Shown: piece after piece, positions 42,727-53,581 of the stretch
Layout: every line of letters begins with the position of its first letter
Position numbering within the stretch: the stretch's first letter is position 1
Origin: Histomonas meleagridis
Lineage: Eukaryota > Parabasalia > Tritrichomonadida > Dientamoebidae
DNA length: 64,000 nucleotides
NCBI GenBank assembly: GCA_020186115.1
Contig: WSYJ01000176.1
Location: 1 to 64,000, forward strand
Direction: 5' to 3'
The notes under the pieces: generated by a model
The model's database searches: none
What the model saw: only the letters and a program-made list of their open reading frames with translations
Told to the model about the DNA's origin: nothing
Translations under genes and position numbers: made by a program

Positions 42727-44018
42727 TCCCACCTTACGATACGGGATAATTGAATGGTATTGAAAAAATTATCATTTTTATTAAGCTTATAGAAAAAATC
42801 TAGAAGAGAGCTCACCTTAATCATAAATAAATTGTCGATCAAATCAAACTTTATTTAATCAAATCTCAACGGAACTAAGAACAAATGTTTCATGGCATTT
42901 TTTGTTTTTAATCTTTCTTGGTGATGTTAGCAAATACATTTTTCGATCAAATCTAAACCGATTCCTTTTCATTTTATCTAATATGAAATCTGTCCACTCT
43001 TTTCCTGACTTGTTCTTTAACTTATTTTTGGCAAGTTCAATACATGGGATTATAATTTTTCATGTAGATTTCATATTTTTGGCTTCCAAGGACTTCAGCA
43101 TTAACCTCTAGTATTTCCATGCCAGCATCTCCATCACTTATTCTTTTTACAGACGATGATGAAAAAAATGAAAAAAAATTTATTCCGTAAATAGCAAATG
43201 TTTAATCATGATTACTGAGCTCATTGCTCATAGAGTATGGAGAATAAACTAATTAGTCTTGAAAAGAACCGACAAACCTTTCACTTTGATTTACAAACAT
43301 AATATCAAAATCATTGTCAACATCCAACGGTACTTATGGCTCCAGTGAAAAATGTTCATAGCTGTGGCTTTTGTGTGTTCGGTAGGTGACAGAAGTGGAG
43401 AAAATTGACCTGACCTGAGATAAAATATTTTTTAATTTTCTGCTGAAATTGTTTCCTCGGAGGCTGGAAGCGTTGATGGCATGTTAGTTGAAACTTTGTG
43501 TTAAATGGTTTATTAATCGAGACTTTGTTCCAATTTTTGATATATTGCTGCAGAGTTAAGTTAAAATAATGGGAATTGTTTTTGTTTATTGAGTATCTCA
43601 TGAAGAAACGAGTAGTTCAATGCTGTTTTGTGGTAAAGGTCAACTCTTTTTCATGAACATCAACTTTGTTACGTAGCAATAGTGTTTGAGACCCATGAAA
43701 TGAGAAAATTTCCGGCCATTAGATTGTGAGGGGATTTTGAACTGCTCTGCTACTTACTTCATTAAAAATCATATTATCATAATTGCAACAAAATGTCCGT
43801 TGGATAAATGAACGAATTCTCTGAATTTGTATAACGAATATCAGAAATAAATGTTATAAATTTTGAAATGATTACTACCATAACTTCTGGGATTGATTTT
43901 ATATTCCAGTTCTACTTTTGACTTAAACTTTATTTTTCACCTGATCAATATCTGATTCTAATACCAAAATTCTTTGTTCCGGTTAACCGAACTATTTAAT
44001 TTTCAAATTTATTATATC
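42727..44018. other. gap with traces of minus-strand coding
   Basis: The minus strand at about 42900-43190 reads as protein-like sequence (STWKIIIPCIELAKNKLKN, KEWTDFILDKMKRNRFRF) with shifts, but I recognise no family. The rest is unremarkable. Confidence 0.3.
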
Positions 44019-44172
44019 GTGTATTAATTATTGTGTGGTAAGAGAAAAAGCGCCTGACTTCACTTTCTCCACTTTCTGAATGATCTCATGAAATAAATTC
44101 TATTTATTAATAGAAAAAAATATCATACGAACTTTTTGTATTGCATTTACGACAGGGGGCCCCGAAATGATC

Positions 44173-44379
44173 GCCGATACCACTTTTTGAGGGCACTCAA
44201 AAAGTGGTATCGGCCCGTCCGTGCCTGTGAACGACTATTAATCCTGCTTGTAGTCGCAACTTTTTAATGATACTAAGCGAATATATTATATGTGTGCATT
44301 GAAATTTAAAAATTGAATGGTTTACAAAACATGCCGATACCACTTTTTGAATGTTTTATTCAAAAAGTGGTATCGGCAT
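44173..44379. repeat. two perfect palindromes sharing GCCGATACCACTTTTTGA
   Basis: Palindrome A has 19-base perfect arms (44173-44191 and 44196-44214) with a 4-base loop. Palindrome B has 22-base perfect arms (44331-44352 and 44358-44379) with a 5-base loop. Both arms begin GCCGATACCACTTTTTGA (B has AT in front). They lie inside the IS481-like element, downstream of its transposase gene. A looser inverted pair around TCAAAAAGTGAA and TTCACTTTTTGA sits in the other arm near 45593-45652. Confidence 0.85.
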
Positions 44380-44552
44380 ATATTGATAATAGAAGAAAAA
44401 ATACCAATATATTAATATATAGTAGCACAAGCTAGCTGGATGCATCCAGTTCGATTAAGCACATGAAAATTAAGCAATCGTTGTTCATATCAGTACTAGG
44501 CTTATATAATATAAGTAAACATAAAAAATAATAAAAATCAAATGAGATGGAA

Positions 44553-45481
44553 TTATTTAATCATTTCAATGCAAGCATCAGTTTGACCTGTATACCTATC
44601 CATTGTGCGCCATGCTTCATAGGGTGTTAAGGATTGGTGAGTGAGTTTTCTCAAACTTCGATGCGTCCAAAAATAATTATATTCATGAATTATGCTATTA
44701 ATCTTAGGAATGCTCCATGCAACATTTGGTCCTTTGGCACGTTCAATCGTCAACCAAAAACGTTCTATTTTCCCATTCTCCTCTGGAGTATAGGGGTGAG
44801 TACGGTAATCTTCAATACCATAAAGCTGGAGTATAAATTGAAATGGATTGCCGGTAAATTCTCCCCCATTATCAATAGTCAGCATTTTAGGTCGATGTAC
44901 AACAGAACCTAGAGCTTTAATAAGCGCCGTGGCACAAGCTTCAGAAGTCTTACTTGATAGGACTTCATAATAGATCAGGAAGCGAGAACGATCATCAATG
45001 AATTCAAGGAGATAAAATTGTTTTCCTTCAATGGTAACATAGTGAATATCTGCATGCCATAACTGATTAGCATATTTTGCAACGAAAAGACGGAGATGTT
45101 CTTTGGGGGAGCTTTTTCAGGTTTCTTGTAACAAAGCAGTTTCTGTTCAGTAAATATCTTCCTAACTGACCACTCAGTAGTTGCAATGTTATGTCGCTTA
45201 GCAGACTCAGCAGTTCGTTGGTAGCCAACATGGTATTTGTCTTTGTAGTCGAGGCAAAAATTAACTTCCTCTTCTTTGATTTCCTTTGACGGTCTCCCTC
45301 GGCTAGGAATTGCTATCCCCTCGAGTTTGCAAATTGCATGGATCTTCTCTCGACTGATATGGAATATTTTCCGTGTATCTTCGACTCCATTGTCATTAAT
45401 TGATTGACGGAATGCTTGGATATCGATGCCATTTCTCGGATCGTCGTTACTTGAGTTCTTCTTCATTGAAAAATGAACCAT
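44553..45481 (-). pseudogene. IS481/IS3-like integrase-type transposase, one frameshift
   Basis: The N-terminal part has an HTH (FHISREKIHAICKLEG), the SRGRPSKEIK linker and a second helical unit with VGYQRTAESAKRHN. The rve catalytic domain follows: NQLWHADIHYV (first Asp, near 45055), KMLTIDNGGEFTGNP (second Asp, near 44875) and EENGKIERFW (Glu, near 44775), with the C-terminal NYFWTHRSLRKLTHQSLTPY. A change of frame at a GGGGG run (45103-45107) separates the two halves; otherwise the gene is whole. ATGs at 45481 or 45466 are the likely starts, because the frame further up opens only with GTG. AAAAAGTGG lies directly upstream. All three catalytic residues survive. Confidence 0.8.
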
Positions 45482-45817
45482 TGAAAAAGTGGAAACGATA
45501 CAATGGGGCACCCCCTCATATAAACAACAAGAAAGTGACGGAATAAACTTTTAAATTCTCATATACAAACAATTCTATGAGTTCCATCAAAAAGTGAAGG
45601 GAATTAAAAATTCAGTACAAAGTTCACTTTTTGATAAATCTCATATGAAATTTTCTTTTACTCGTTGTAAAATCCACTTTTTGAATCATCTCATACAAAC
45701 AATTTAATGAGTTCATTCAAAAAGTGGAGAAAGTGAAGTCAGGCGCTTTTTCTTCTGCAACAGTGTATTAATTATTGAATGATTTAAATACAAATTTCTA
45801 TATAAAATTAATTTCCA

Positions 45818-47768
45818 ATGTTCAATAAAAAAAGATTTCCAGAAAATCCTCATCACTCATATGAAATCATATATGAAAACCATCATCAATATTGTTACTG
45901 TACGAATACAGATGCAAATGGTTTACAATGTTACTATAAAAAAAGACTTGATCATTTTTCCAATCAACTAAAAAAAGCAATTATTCATAAATGTCAATAT
46001 ACAAAGCTACGAACAAGTGCTACTCTTGATATAATTTTCTCAAACCAAGTTCTTCATCAGAAATAAAAATCGAAAATATTTATGATAAAATTGCCTATTC
46101 TATTGGAAAAAAAAATCTACCTTTGGATTTTTGTTGTTCACAAGAATTATCAGAATTAATCAATACATCAATTAGTTACGGCATTCAAATTGCCAATAAA
46201 TTAAAAAAAAGATTCAATCAATATTTATAAGAATCCTTCAAGAGATATGATCAGAACTATTTTAATAAACAAATGTAATGAAGATCATAGAACAATTATG
46301 AATAATTTTTCTAATTTTCCTTATGTCTCGATAAGTTTAGATGAAGGAACAACACAAAAAAATAAATTTTTAGATTTTTGTGTCGAAAACCCTTTCTATG
46401 AAGTTACACCTTATCCTGCTTATACAACAATTATGAAAGGTCTAAAAACAATAGATTATTTTGAAAAGATTAGTGAAGGAATAAGTAATATATTTAAATA
46501 TAATATTAATATAAGTAGTTTGGTTGTCGATGAAAGCAAATCTCAGTTAAAGGGAATGAACAAATTTATTAACCATTCAAGAGAGTCAAGAATCACATCA
46601 ATTATTATAGTTCCTTGCCTTTGTCATAAGGTGCACAATTCATTAATTAGTGCAACCAGAAAAGACAATCAACTAAAAATAATTATTGATAAAATACATA
46701 TACTTTCTAAAGAAATTAATTTAGATATTGATGGAATTGGATTAATGTGTCCGACACATGTAAATACTCGTTGGATTTACGATTTCGATATTGTTGAATA
46801 TATTATAATAAGATTCAATTCTATTATTTCAAAATATTACGAAATTCCGGAGTCAATTGATCAACTTCATCAATGTTTAAAAATTTTAAAAGTTTTAATA
46901 AAAGAATTTGAAGATCCTAAAAACATGATTAGCATTGCATATCCTTTAATTGAAGATGCAATTGAAGCATTTAATGAATTAAATAAAAATAGAAATATTT
47001 ATGCTAAAGTTATTTCACAAGAATTATATAATTACACATTTGGTTCGGAAGAAGTTCATGGTTTATTACTGACTTCTTATATTTTAACTACAAATGGTCA
47101 TAGTGATTATTATAATAGATTACTGAATCCTAATTTTAAAAAAAAAAAAAACACATATATTTGAAAAATTTAATATACCATTTATCTTACCAACTGAAAA
47201 AATTCCTGAATTTGAAGATCCTATTGAAGAATCAAGGGAAATGGCAATCAATACAGTAATGGAAAGCAAAGTTTTAGAAATTACTAATGATGAAGAAGAA
47301 GAGGAAGAAGAAATAGAATCTGAATTTAAAATTGAGAATTTTCAAGAAAATAATAATGTACTTGTAAATGATAAAGTACTTGGTGTCACTTATGAAATAG
47401 ATTATAGAAAGGGAATTTTGAGTCCAATATTCGATTTTATAAAGAAGTGGGTTACTAGATTTGTTAATGATCGAGAAAAATGTAAATTATTTTATTCTAG
47501 CATGAATAACTTTATTTCAACACCATGCTCGGTTGAAGAAGTTAATACATTAAAAGGGTGTTTTAATTGGCTCAATTTTAGATCAGTTAAAAATATGGAG
47601 TTATTAAGTGATTTGGCTTTAAGATTGCAAAGTACAGGATGCAGCGAATCTGCTTGTGAATGTATAATATCTGCTCAAAGGTTAATATTGACGCCAAGAA
47701 GACTTAGATCAACAATTCAATTAATAGATGCCAGACTTAAAATGATGAGAGGTCAAAACAATAAATAA
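45818..47768 (+). pseudogene. hAT-family transposase, frameshifted
   Basis: A BED-like finger (CYCTNTDANGLQCYYKKRL, then H...H-x-C, 45880-45995) opens the gene. After a stop at 46064-46066 and a frameshift, the RNase-H-like core follows: YVSISLDEGTTQKNKF (first Asp) and SSLVVDESKSQLKG (second Asp), then VPCLCHKVHNSL. An A tract near 47145 breaks the frame again. The last piece ends with the hAT dimerisation signature LSDLALRLQSTGCSESACE and RRLRSTIQL. An acidic EEEEEEE run precedes it. It is broken but recognisable over its full length. TIRs were not identified. Confidence 0.75.
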
Positions 47769-48646
47769 AAATATATTTTATTGTAATGATGCTTTCAAAA
47801 AAAGTGAGAATTTTTTTTATTAAACATCTGAGTTAGTTTTTGTTAAATCCCATCTACCAGCGATTATGATGCAATTCCTAATACAAACGATAAAATTTTG
47901 AATATAACGATAGGACTTTTTCAGAATTAACCGATTTTTTTTTAATTTCAAAGTTCTATCGTTCGTCAAGCGATTTTTGACACTAACCGTAAACTTTTGG
48001 GCTACTTTTAAACGGTTTTATTTTTTGGGCAAAATTTTTGGCCCCGGGCCAAAAATTTTGCCCAAATTCACATGATTAGTCTGGTTCTTAGTAAGATGGA
48101 CAATAGACCAAAGTACAAGTTGGGTAAGGTTCAAAGACCTAAATGCCTTCCATTTGCTTAATCAATATTTATACCAACCGACTCCAAAACAAATAGAAGA
48201 GATTATGGAGGTAATCTAAATAAACAATGACAAATGATAAATTGATTTTAATTGAGATACAAACAAACGAAACCTGAGATATAATAAATAATAACTGAGA
48301 TACAAATAAGAATAAAATTGAATTACGATGATGTTATTTTCTGATAGATTCGATCACACTGACTTTATGAACTGAATAAAGACTGTACTGTCAAACATTT
48401 TTTGTTTTAATAGTTTACTGATCGTTTCCCATGATCTCGACAATTAATTTTAATCTTAAGTTAGCACATAACCGAAAAAATTGAATTTATCGTTGATCAA
48501 AAGTGGGGGAATACGATCAAAATCAATTCAATTTTTTATCACTGATCTTCTATCCATAAAAATTACGAAAAATTATTGACAATTTATCCATTCAAATGTG
48601 TCACTTTTCGAATGATAAAAATATTAATATCATTAAGTTTATTTTA
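47769..48646. other. gap with a perfect palindrome
   Basis: About 880 bases with no gene. It holds the palindrome at 48024-48066 and several AACGATA and AACCG-rich patches near 47900-48010. The rest is AT-rich. Confidence 0.4.
48024..48066. repeat. perfect 21-base-arm palindrome
   Basis: Arms TTTGGGCAAAATTTTTGGCC plus one C (48024-48044) and the exact complement (48046-48066) are separated by a single base. GC-rich centre GGCCCCGGGCC. No mismatch. It sits between the hAT relic and the Maverick and could be an element end or a cruciform. Confidence 0.8.
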
Positions 48647-48722
48647 TTTATGAATCATTTTGAGGCTGTATGTTTTGATTATGAGGCATTACTGAGTTAG
48701 CATAATTTTGTAAAACCTTCAA

Positions 48723-49040
48723 TTAATTTACATAAGCATTATATTTATTAAAATCATCATTAAATATTTGATTCAATAATTCCATTTTAGATATTTGATA
48801 AGCTTGATCTAATTGTTCAGGTGTTATATTTTGTAAAGGATTCTTTATAGTAGGATGATATTTTTCATCTATAAATTTATAAATTTGTTTTCTTAATAAA
48901 TTATGATATTTATTATACACAGTTACGATTAATGTTATTACATTTTTATTTTTTACAATAGAAAAAGAAGGTTTAATATTAATTGCACTAAAATCACAAT
49001 CTTTAAATTTTTGTGCAAAGCATGTATAAAGAGATTCCAT
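48723..49040 (-). CDS. Maverick small conserved protein
   Basis: A 105-residue protein beginning MESLYTCFAQKFKDCDF, with beta-rich sequence (KPSFSIVKNKNVITLIVTVY) then helices (LRKQIYKFIDEKY, PEQLDQAYQISKMELLNQI). The frame stops at 48723. A shifted frame then continues as VLQNYANSVMPHNQNIQPQN to about 48647, so the real C-terminus may be longer and lost to a frameshift. It is divergent from the packaging ATPase, 40 bases apart. A relic copy lies at 3160-3469. The function is unknown; it is presumed a virion or morphogenesis protein from context. Confidence 0.6.
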   Translation of the reverse strand: MESLYTCFAQKFKDCDFSAINIKPSFSIVKNKNVITLIVTVYNKYHNLLRKQIYKFIDEKYHPTIKNPLQNITPEQLDQAYQISKMELLNQIFNDDFNKYNAYVN

Positions 49041-49079
49041 TAATAATAATGAATTGATTTTATAAAATTATTTTATTTT

Positions 49080-49881
49080 ATGGAAAACGATATTAATATT
49101 GATGCCTTAGATAATATGATTGATTATTGTTTATATAAAAATAAACCTAAATTAAATGAAGAATTAATAAGTGAAATTCATCCAGAAGTGAATGTGCTTT
49201 ATAATTCTTTAAATATAGCAGTAGGTAGACAAAGAAGTGGGAAAACTCAATGTATAATTAGAGAAATTATTAAAATTAGTAATATTAGTCCTAGAACTCA
49301 TTTATTAATTTATATTAATAAAAATGGATTAGAAAATGATCCTACATTTGAATCATTAAAACCTTTAATAAAGATTACAATTTTATATGTAGCTGAAAAT
49401 CAAGCAGAAGATATAGTTAAAGATATATTAAAATGGAAACAATTTTATAATGAAATTAAAAATAATCATTGGGAAAATAAAATAGTAGATAATCAAATAT
49501 CTGAATTATTTGAAAAATTATATATTAATAATTTTAATAATTTAACTTTACATACTATGATATTTTTTGAAGATTGTGCTAATAGTCCTTTATTTAAAAA
49601 AACCTACTAATTATTTTAATCAATTATTTACTAAATTAGCTCATATTCAATGTTCTGTATTTTTCGCTGTACAATTTTGGAAATCTTTACCTGCTGAAGT
49701 TAAAGCTAATGTAAGTACTATATTTATATTTCCTAATTTCTCTAAACAACAATTATTTTATATGTTAGCTCAAATACCATTGCCTCATACTGAAGATCAA
49801 ATTTATTCAGTTTATCAAAAACTATCTGGACATCAAAAAATGATCGTCGACGTGAATAATCAAAAAATAAAAATTGAATAA
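49080..49881 (+). pseudogene. Maverick FtsK/HerA-type packaging ATPase (frameshift)
   Basis: This is an A32-like genome-packaging ATPase, which drives DNA into capsids in adenovirus-like and Polinton lineages. Walker A is GRQRSGKTQCII at residues 49-60. Walker B is TMIFFEDCANSP, with hydrophobic residues before E164-D165. The frame breaks at an A7 run (49596-49602). The next frame carries on with FNQLFTKLAHIQCSVFFAVQ and ends at 49881, including the expected arginine-finger-like region. Without the frameshift it would be about 265 residues, the family's normal size. All other motifs are in place. Confidence 0.75.
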
Positions 49882-49911
49882 AAAATGAAAAATTAAAATT
49901 CATTTTTTTTA

Positions 49912-51386
49912 ATGACATATAAAGAAAGGGGTATAGATAATGAATTAGCTACTTATCTAAATGTTCTTGGCATTGATATGGGTCCCGATATTGAAAGCTT
50001 AAGGAGATGGAGAAATCAACAAAACATTAAAACTATAAATGATCTCAATAAACAATTAAGTATATGGCATGAGCAAAAAAATCCGATATAGATGAGAATT
50101 CTTTATGGAATAATATATTGACGTACTTAAAAAATATTGTACATCCATTCTTTCAAGAACTAGTATTATATGTTCCAGTTGTAGAAAATGAGGATGATAC
50201 AAAAGAACAAACAGAAAATGAAGAAAATCATTTTTCATCAATGCTACCAACAGTAACTATCATAGACATTAAACCAATTTTGTCTAACGAAATTCCACCA
50301 TTGGGTTATGAAAAAGTGGACGGAAAATATCAAAAAAAAAGAACAAATACTAAAGGTTTACCACCACCTTTAAGACCTCATGAATATCACATTAGAACTC
50401 CTGATGGTAAAATGTATGATTTTATAGAAGATAAATCAAAATATAAATATACTGGAGGAAGTAATGTTATATTGGATGAAAATATGGATACATTAGCTCA
50501 TCTTATTCTTGATTTAAAGAAAGATGTAAAAAAAATTAGAGAGCTTCAAACAATAGAAGGTGCAAGAGAATTAGTTGAAAAACATAATAAAGATAAAAAG
50601 GATCCAAGATATCATTGGACTGCAATTGAAGAAGATATAAATAAGGATGGTATTCCAGATGTTATAGTTGCAGATCAACATAAAAGAGCAAAATTTGTAA
50701 ATGGATGGACAGTTAAACAACATGACCCCTATGAAAGACAATATATAAGATTTTTACAACAAAAATATGGTAGTCCACAAAATAGAAAATTTTTGAAAGC
50801 AAAAGATCAACATATAGAGGATTTCGATGAATTTATGGATAAATATATAAGAAAAGTTACATATGATGATAATAAGCCATTTGATGATCCTACGGTAGAA
50901 CCTACACGAGAAGGTAGACAAATTATGGATACTGTTGATAAATTTAATTTAAAGTATTATCAAGATACAGGTGTTAGAGATGTTTATAAAACACACAAAC
51001 CAAGAAGGAGAACAGCAAATCAAGTGTTTACTAGATATGTTATTAAGCCAATTTATAATGATTATCTTGAAGATTTTCAAAAGCAGCATGCTAATGATGG
51101 TCAACTTCCTGGAATGTTAGCTATGATTAAAGGAATGTGTCCAATACATAGTGTATCTGCTAATTTATATAAAAACATTATAAAAACAAGAATGAATAAG
51201 ATATTGGCAGGACAAAATATTAAAGATGAGAAAACAGCTAAGAAATATATTAGAGAAGATACAGGAGAAAATTATTTAACAAGCGCTTCAAAGCAAGCAG
51301 TTTCTGAAATTTTACTGAATAAGAATAAATTTGCAGATGTTAAAACATCATTATATACATATATTGACAGTAATCGTGGTTTCTAA
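49912..51386 (+). pseudogene. Maverick unassigned protein, about 490 residues (frameshift)
   Basis: An ATG at 49912 starts MTYKERGIDNELATYLNVLG. An A7 run (50075-50081) breaks the frame; the continuation runs unbroken to 51386, and the second frame's sense sequence begins immediately after the A run. The long part has a P-rich stretch (GLPPPLRPHEYHI), DINKDGIPDVIVAD, resembling a calcium-binding D-x-N-x-D-G loop, and basic helical regions (KPRRRTANQVF, KTAKKYIREDTG). I recognise no named fold. The position between the ATPase and integrase suggests a structural or scaffold role, which is inference. Confidence 0.5.
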
Positions 51387-51421
51387 ATAAAGAAATTCTT
51401 TTTAAAAATCATTATTTTTTT

Positions 51422-51943
51422 ATGATTAAAATAAGTGATTTCTCACCCCATGTAGGGAAGAATAATACTGAACATAATAGTTCTAGTGCTAATTGTAAAG
51501 TTATTATTAATAATAACAATAGTGAAACACCAGTACATTATCCTGAAGTTAATGAAGAAACACCAAAAATAATTACAAGAGAAACTGATCTTAATACTGA
51601 TAATGCTAGTGCTTTATATAAACATAAAGCTTTAACATTTAGTGCAATATTAAAAATAAATAATATGAAATTAATAGCAAATTTAATTGATAATAGTGGT
51701 AAAATTATAATTAATGCTAATGATTTAGTACAAGCTATAAGTTTAATTTTGAGAATTGATTTTAATCAAGTTAGATTAAGTTATGAAGATCCTGAACCTG
51801 GATGTTTAAAGCATGTAAATCCAATTAAAAAAGTTAACTCAATTAAGATTAATGGTTATGATTTTAGTTCTCAATATAATAAAGAATATAACACATTAAT
51901 GGTTGAATTTAATATATCACTAAAAAAAGTATTTATTTATTAA
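51422..51943 (+). CDS. Maverick unassigned 173-residue protein
   Basis: An intact ORF that starts MIKISDFSPHVGKNNTEHN, an N- and S-rich segment, followed by a folded-looking beta-rich half with ALTFSAILKINNMKLIANLI and VRLSYEDPEPGC. It follows the larger protein at 49912-51386 by 36 bases and ends 11 bases into the integrase gene's tail on the other strand. No family recognised. A minor virion protein is one possibility. Confidence 0.5.
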   Translation: MIKISDFSPHVGKNNTEHNSSSANCKVIINNNNSETPVHYPEVNEETPKIITRETDLNTDNASALYKHKALTFSAILKINNMKLIANLIDNSGKIIINANDLVQAISLILRIDFNQVRLSYEDPEPGCLKHVNPIKKVNSIKINGYDFSSQYNKEYNTLMVEFNISLKKVFIY

Positions 51944-53549
51944 AATTAATAGGATAAGGCACAGGATTTAATAAATATCTTGGTACTGACATTTTTATTC
52001 CTTTTTCATTATAAATATTATATTTACCTTTTTCGAAATTATCTACTATAAAAATATCTGATAATATTTTTGATCTCTTTTTTAATTGATCTGTGTTATA
52101 AACTGTTACTGTTGTACCAGGAGGTAAATAAAATCCTTCTTAATTTATAATTTTATCATTTAATTTATGTAACTCTAAACCAAAAGATTTTCTTTGATTA
52201 AAAGCTTCTATTGGTGAAATTTTTATGTGATTTAATTGACTTAATGTTTTATGATAAGAATTATTATAATTACCGACAATTTTCTTCATATGATATGGAT
52301 CTATTTCTTTTAAACCCATATTATCAGCCATATCTCTAATAGTTCTGCAAATTCTATTGATTATAGTTAAAGAAGTATGAATAGGATAAGATTTATCTTC
52401 TAAAATTATTCTTTTTACTGGAATTATTTTTACACCAGATAAATGTGCTGCTATATATTGTAAAGGTTTTGATAAAAATGTTCTTTCAGAATCACAATGT
52501 ATAATTTTAGGATTAAATCCTGCATTATATAATATAAATAAAGCTTTAGCTATAGATTCTATTGATTTCTTTGTAGTTATTTTATCATTTATTTTTGTAT
52601 TAGTATAGGCATAAAATAAAAATCTAGACCTAATTTCAACTGCTAATAAATAACAATATTTTGTTTCTGTTTTAGTGGTTTCATCATAACCAGAAAAAAA
52701 TAAATCCATTTGATATTCACCATTATTACCAATATATTTTAGTTGATATTTTTTATTTCTTTTATAAGGAAAATAATGTATATTAGGTTTAAATTGAGGA
52801 TCTAATTTTGAATAATCAATATGATATGGAAGTAAATAGTTATCAAATAAATATTTGTTTCTCGAACGAGATTTGAAACCTGTGTTAATATAAGGCGAAT
52901 TCTTATAATCTTCATAAATATTATAATTTTTATATGTATTGTCACGAGGAAATTTACTAAAATATTGTAACAAATAATTGCTATATGCATAATCGAATGT
53001 GAATACGTTCCCAATTTTATTAACAATTATTTCAATACCATATAAATATTCTTTTAATTCTTCACAATATTCATTATATTTGATAGGCTTTTTTTCAGCT
53101 TCGAAAACTTCGTGTGCAAACATTCCATTCAATTTTTTGATAATCTCTCTAATATAATATTCATAATGTTTTGGGATTGTTATTCGTCCGATTATTTAAT
53201 TAATAGGTGTAATTTTTTCATTTTCGATAAAAATTTTAATAAAATTATATTTAAATTTTTCATAATTGTTGAAATGTTTAATTTTATATTGATTATCTGT
53301 TATTCTTTCTAAGTTGACATCTATATGATAATTAACTAAATTGTTGTATGTTTCGACTTATGGCTTTGTACCAGTATTAAATTCAGGTGTAAATTTAATC
53401 TCCCTATTATATTTTTCATTCAAAAAATTAATAAAATTTTGAAGACTCAAATTACCTTTTAATTGTGAATTTTCATTATTTGATTCATTTTTAACTATTG
53501 ATTCGAATGAATCTTGTATTTCTCTCTTTCTTTTATAAACTGGATCCAT
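51933..53549 (-). pseudogene. Maverick retroviral-type integrase, three in-frame TAA
   Basis: A single minus-strand frame from ATG 53547-53549 to TAA 51933-51935 is interrupted only by TAA codons at 53358-53360, 53196-53198 and 52140-52142. The core (52140-53132) has QMDLFFSGYD (first Asp) and IIHCDSERTFLS (second Asp). The usual [DE]R-x-x-R-T-x-R-D region reads INRICRTIRDM, so the third acidic residue appears to be Asn. The tail after the last TAA (FYLPPGTTVTVYNT and later sequence) is a chromodomain-like C-terminus. The integrase would insert Maverick copies; as read it is broken. It neighbours the fibre-like gene, same strand, 32 bases upstream. Confidence 0.7.
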
Positions 53550-53581
53550 ATAAAAAAATAAAATGAAATAAAATATTTTTT

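Larger units (their letters stand above)
44019..45777. mobile_element. IS481-like DDE transposon with 15-bp target duplication
   Basis: The element spans 44034-45762 (1729 bases). Its ends are inverted repeats reading TGTGGTAAGAGAAAAAGCGC at the left and TGTTGCAGAAGAAAAAGCGC at the right (complement), continuing through CTGACTTCACTTTCTCCACTTT on both sides. The element therefore starts TGT and ends ACA. The flanks are a perfect direct repeat of 15 bases, GTGTATTAATTATTG, at 44019-44033 and 45763-45777. TGT/ACA termini and long target duplications are typical of bacterial IS481-family elements, and the enclosed gene agrees. The insertion lies 41 bases before a hAT transposase start. Confidence 0.85.
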
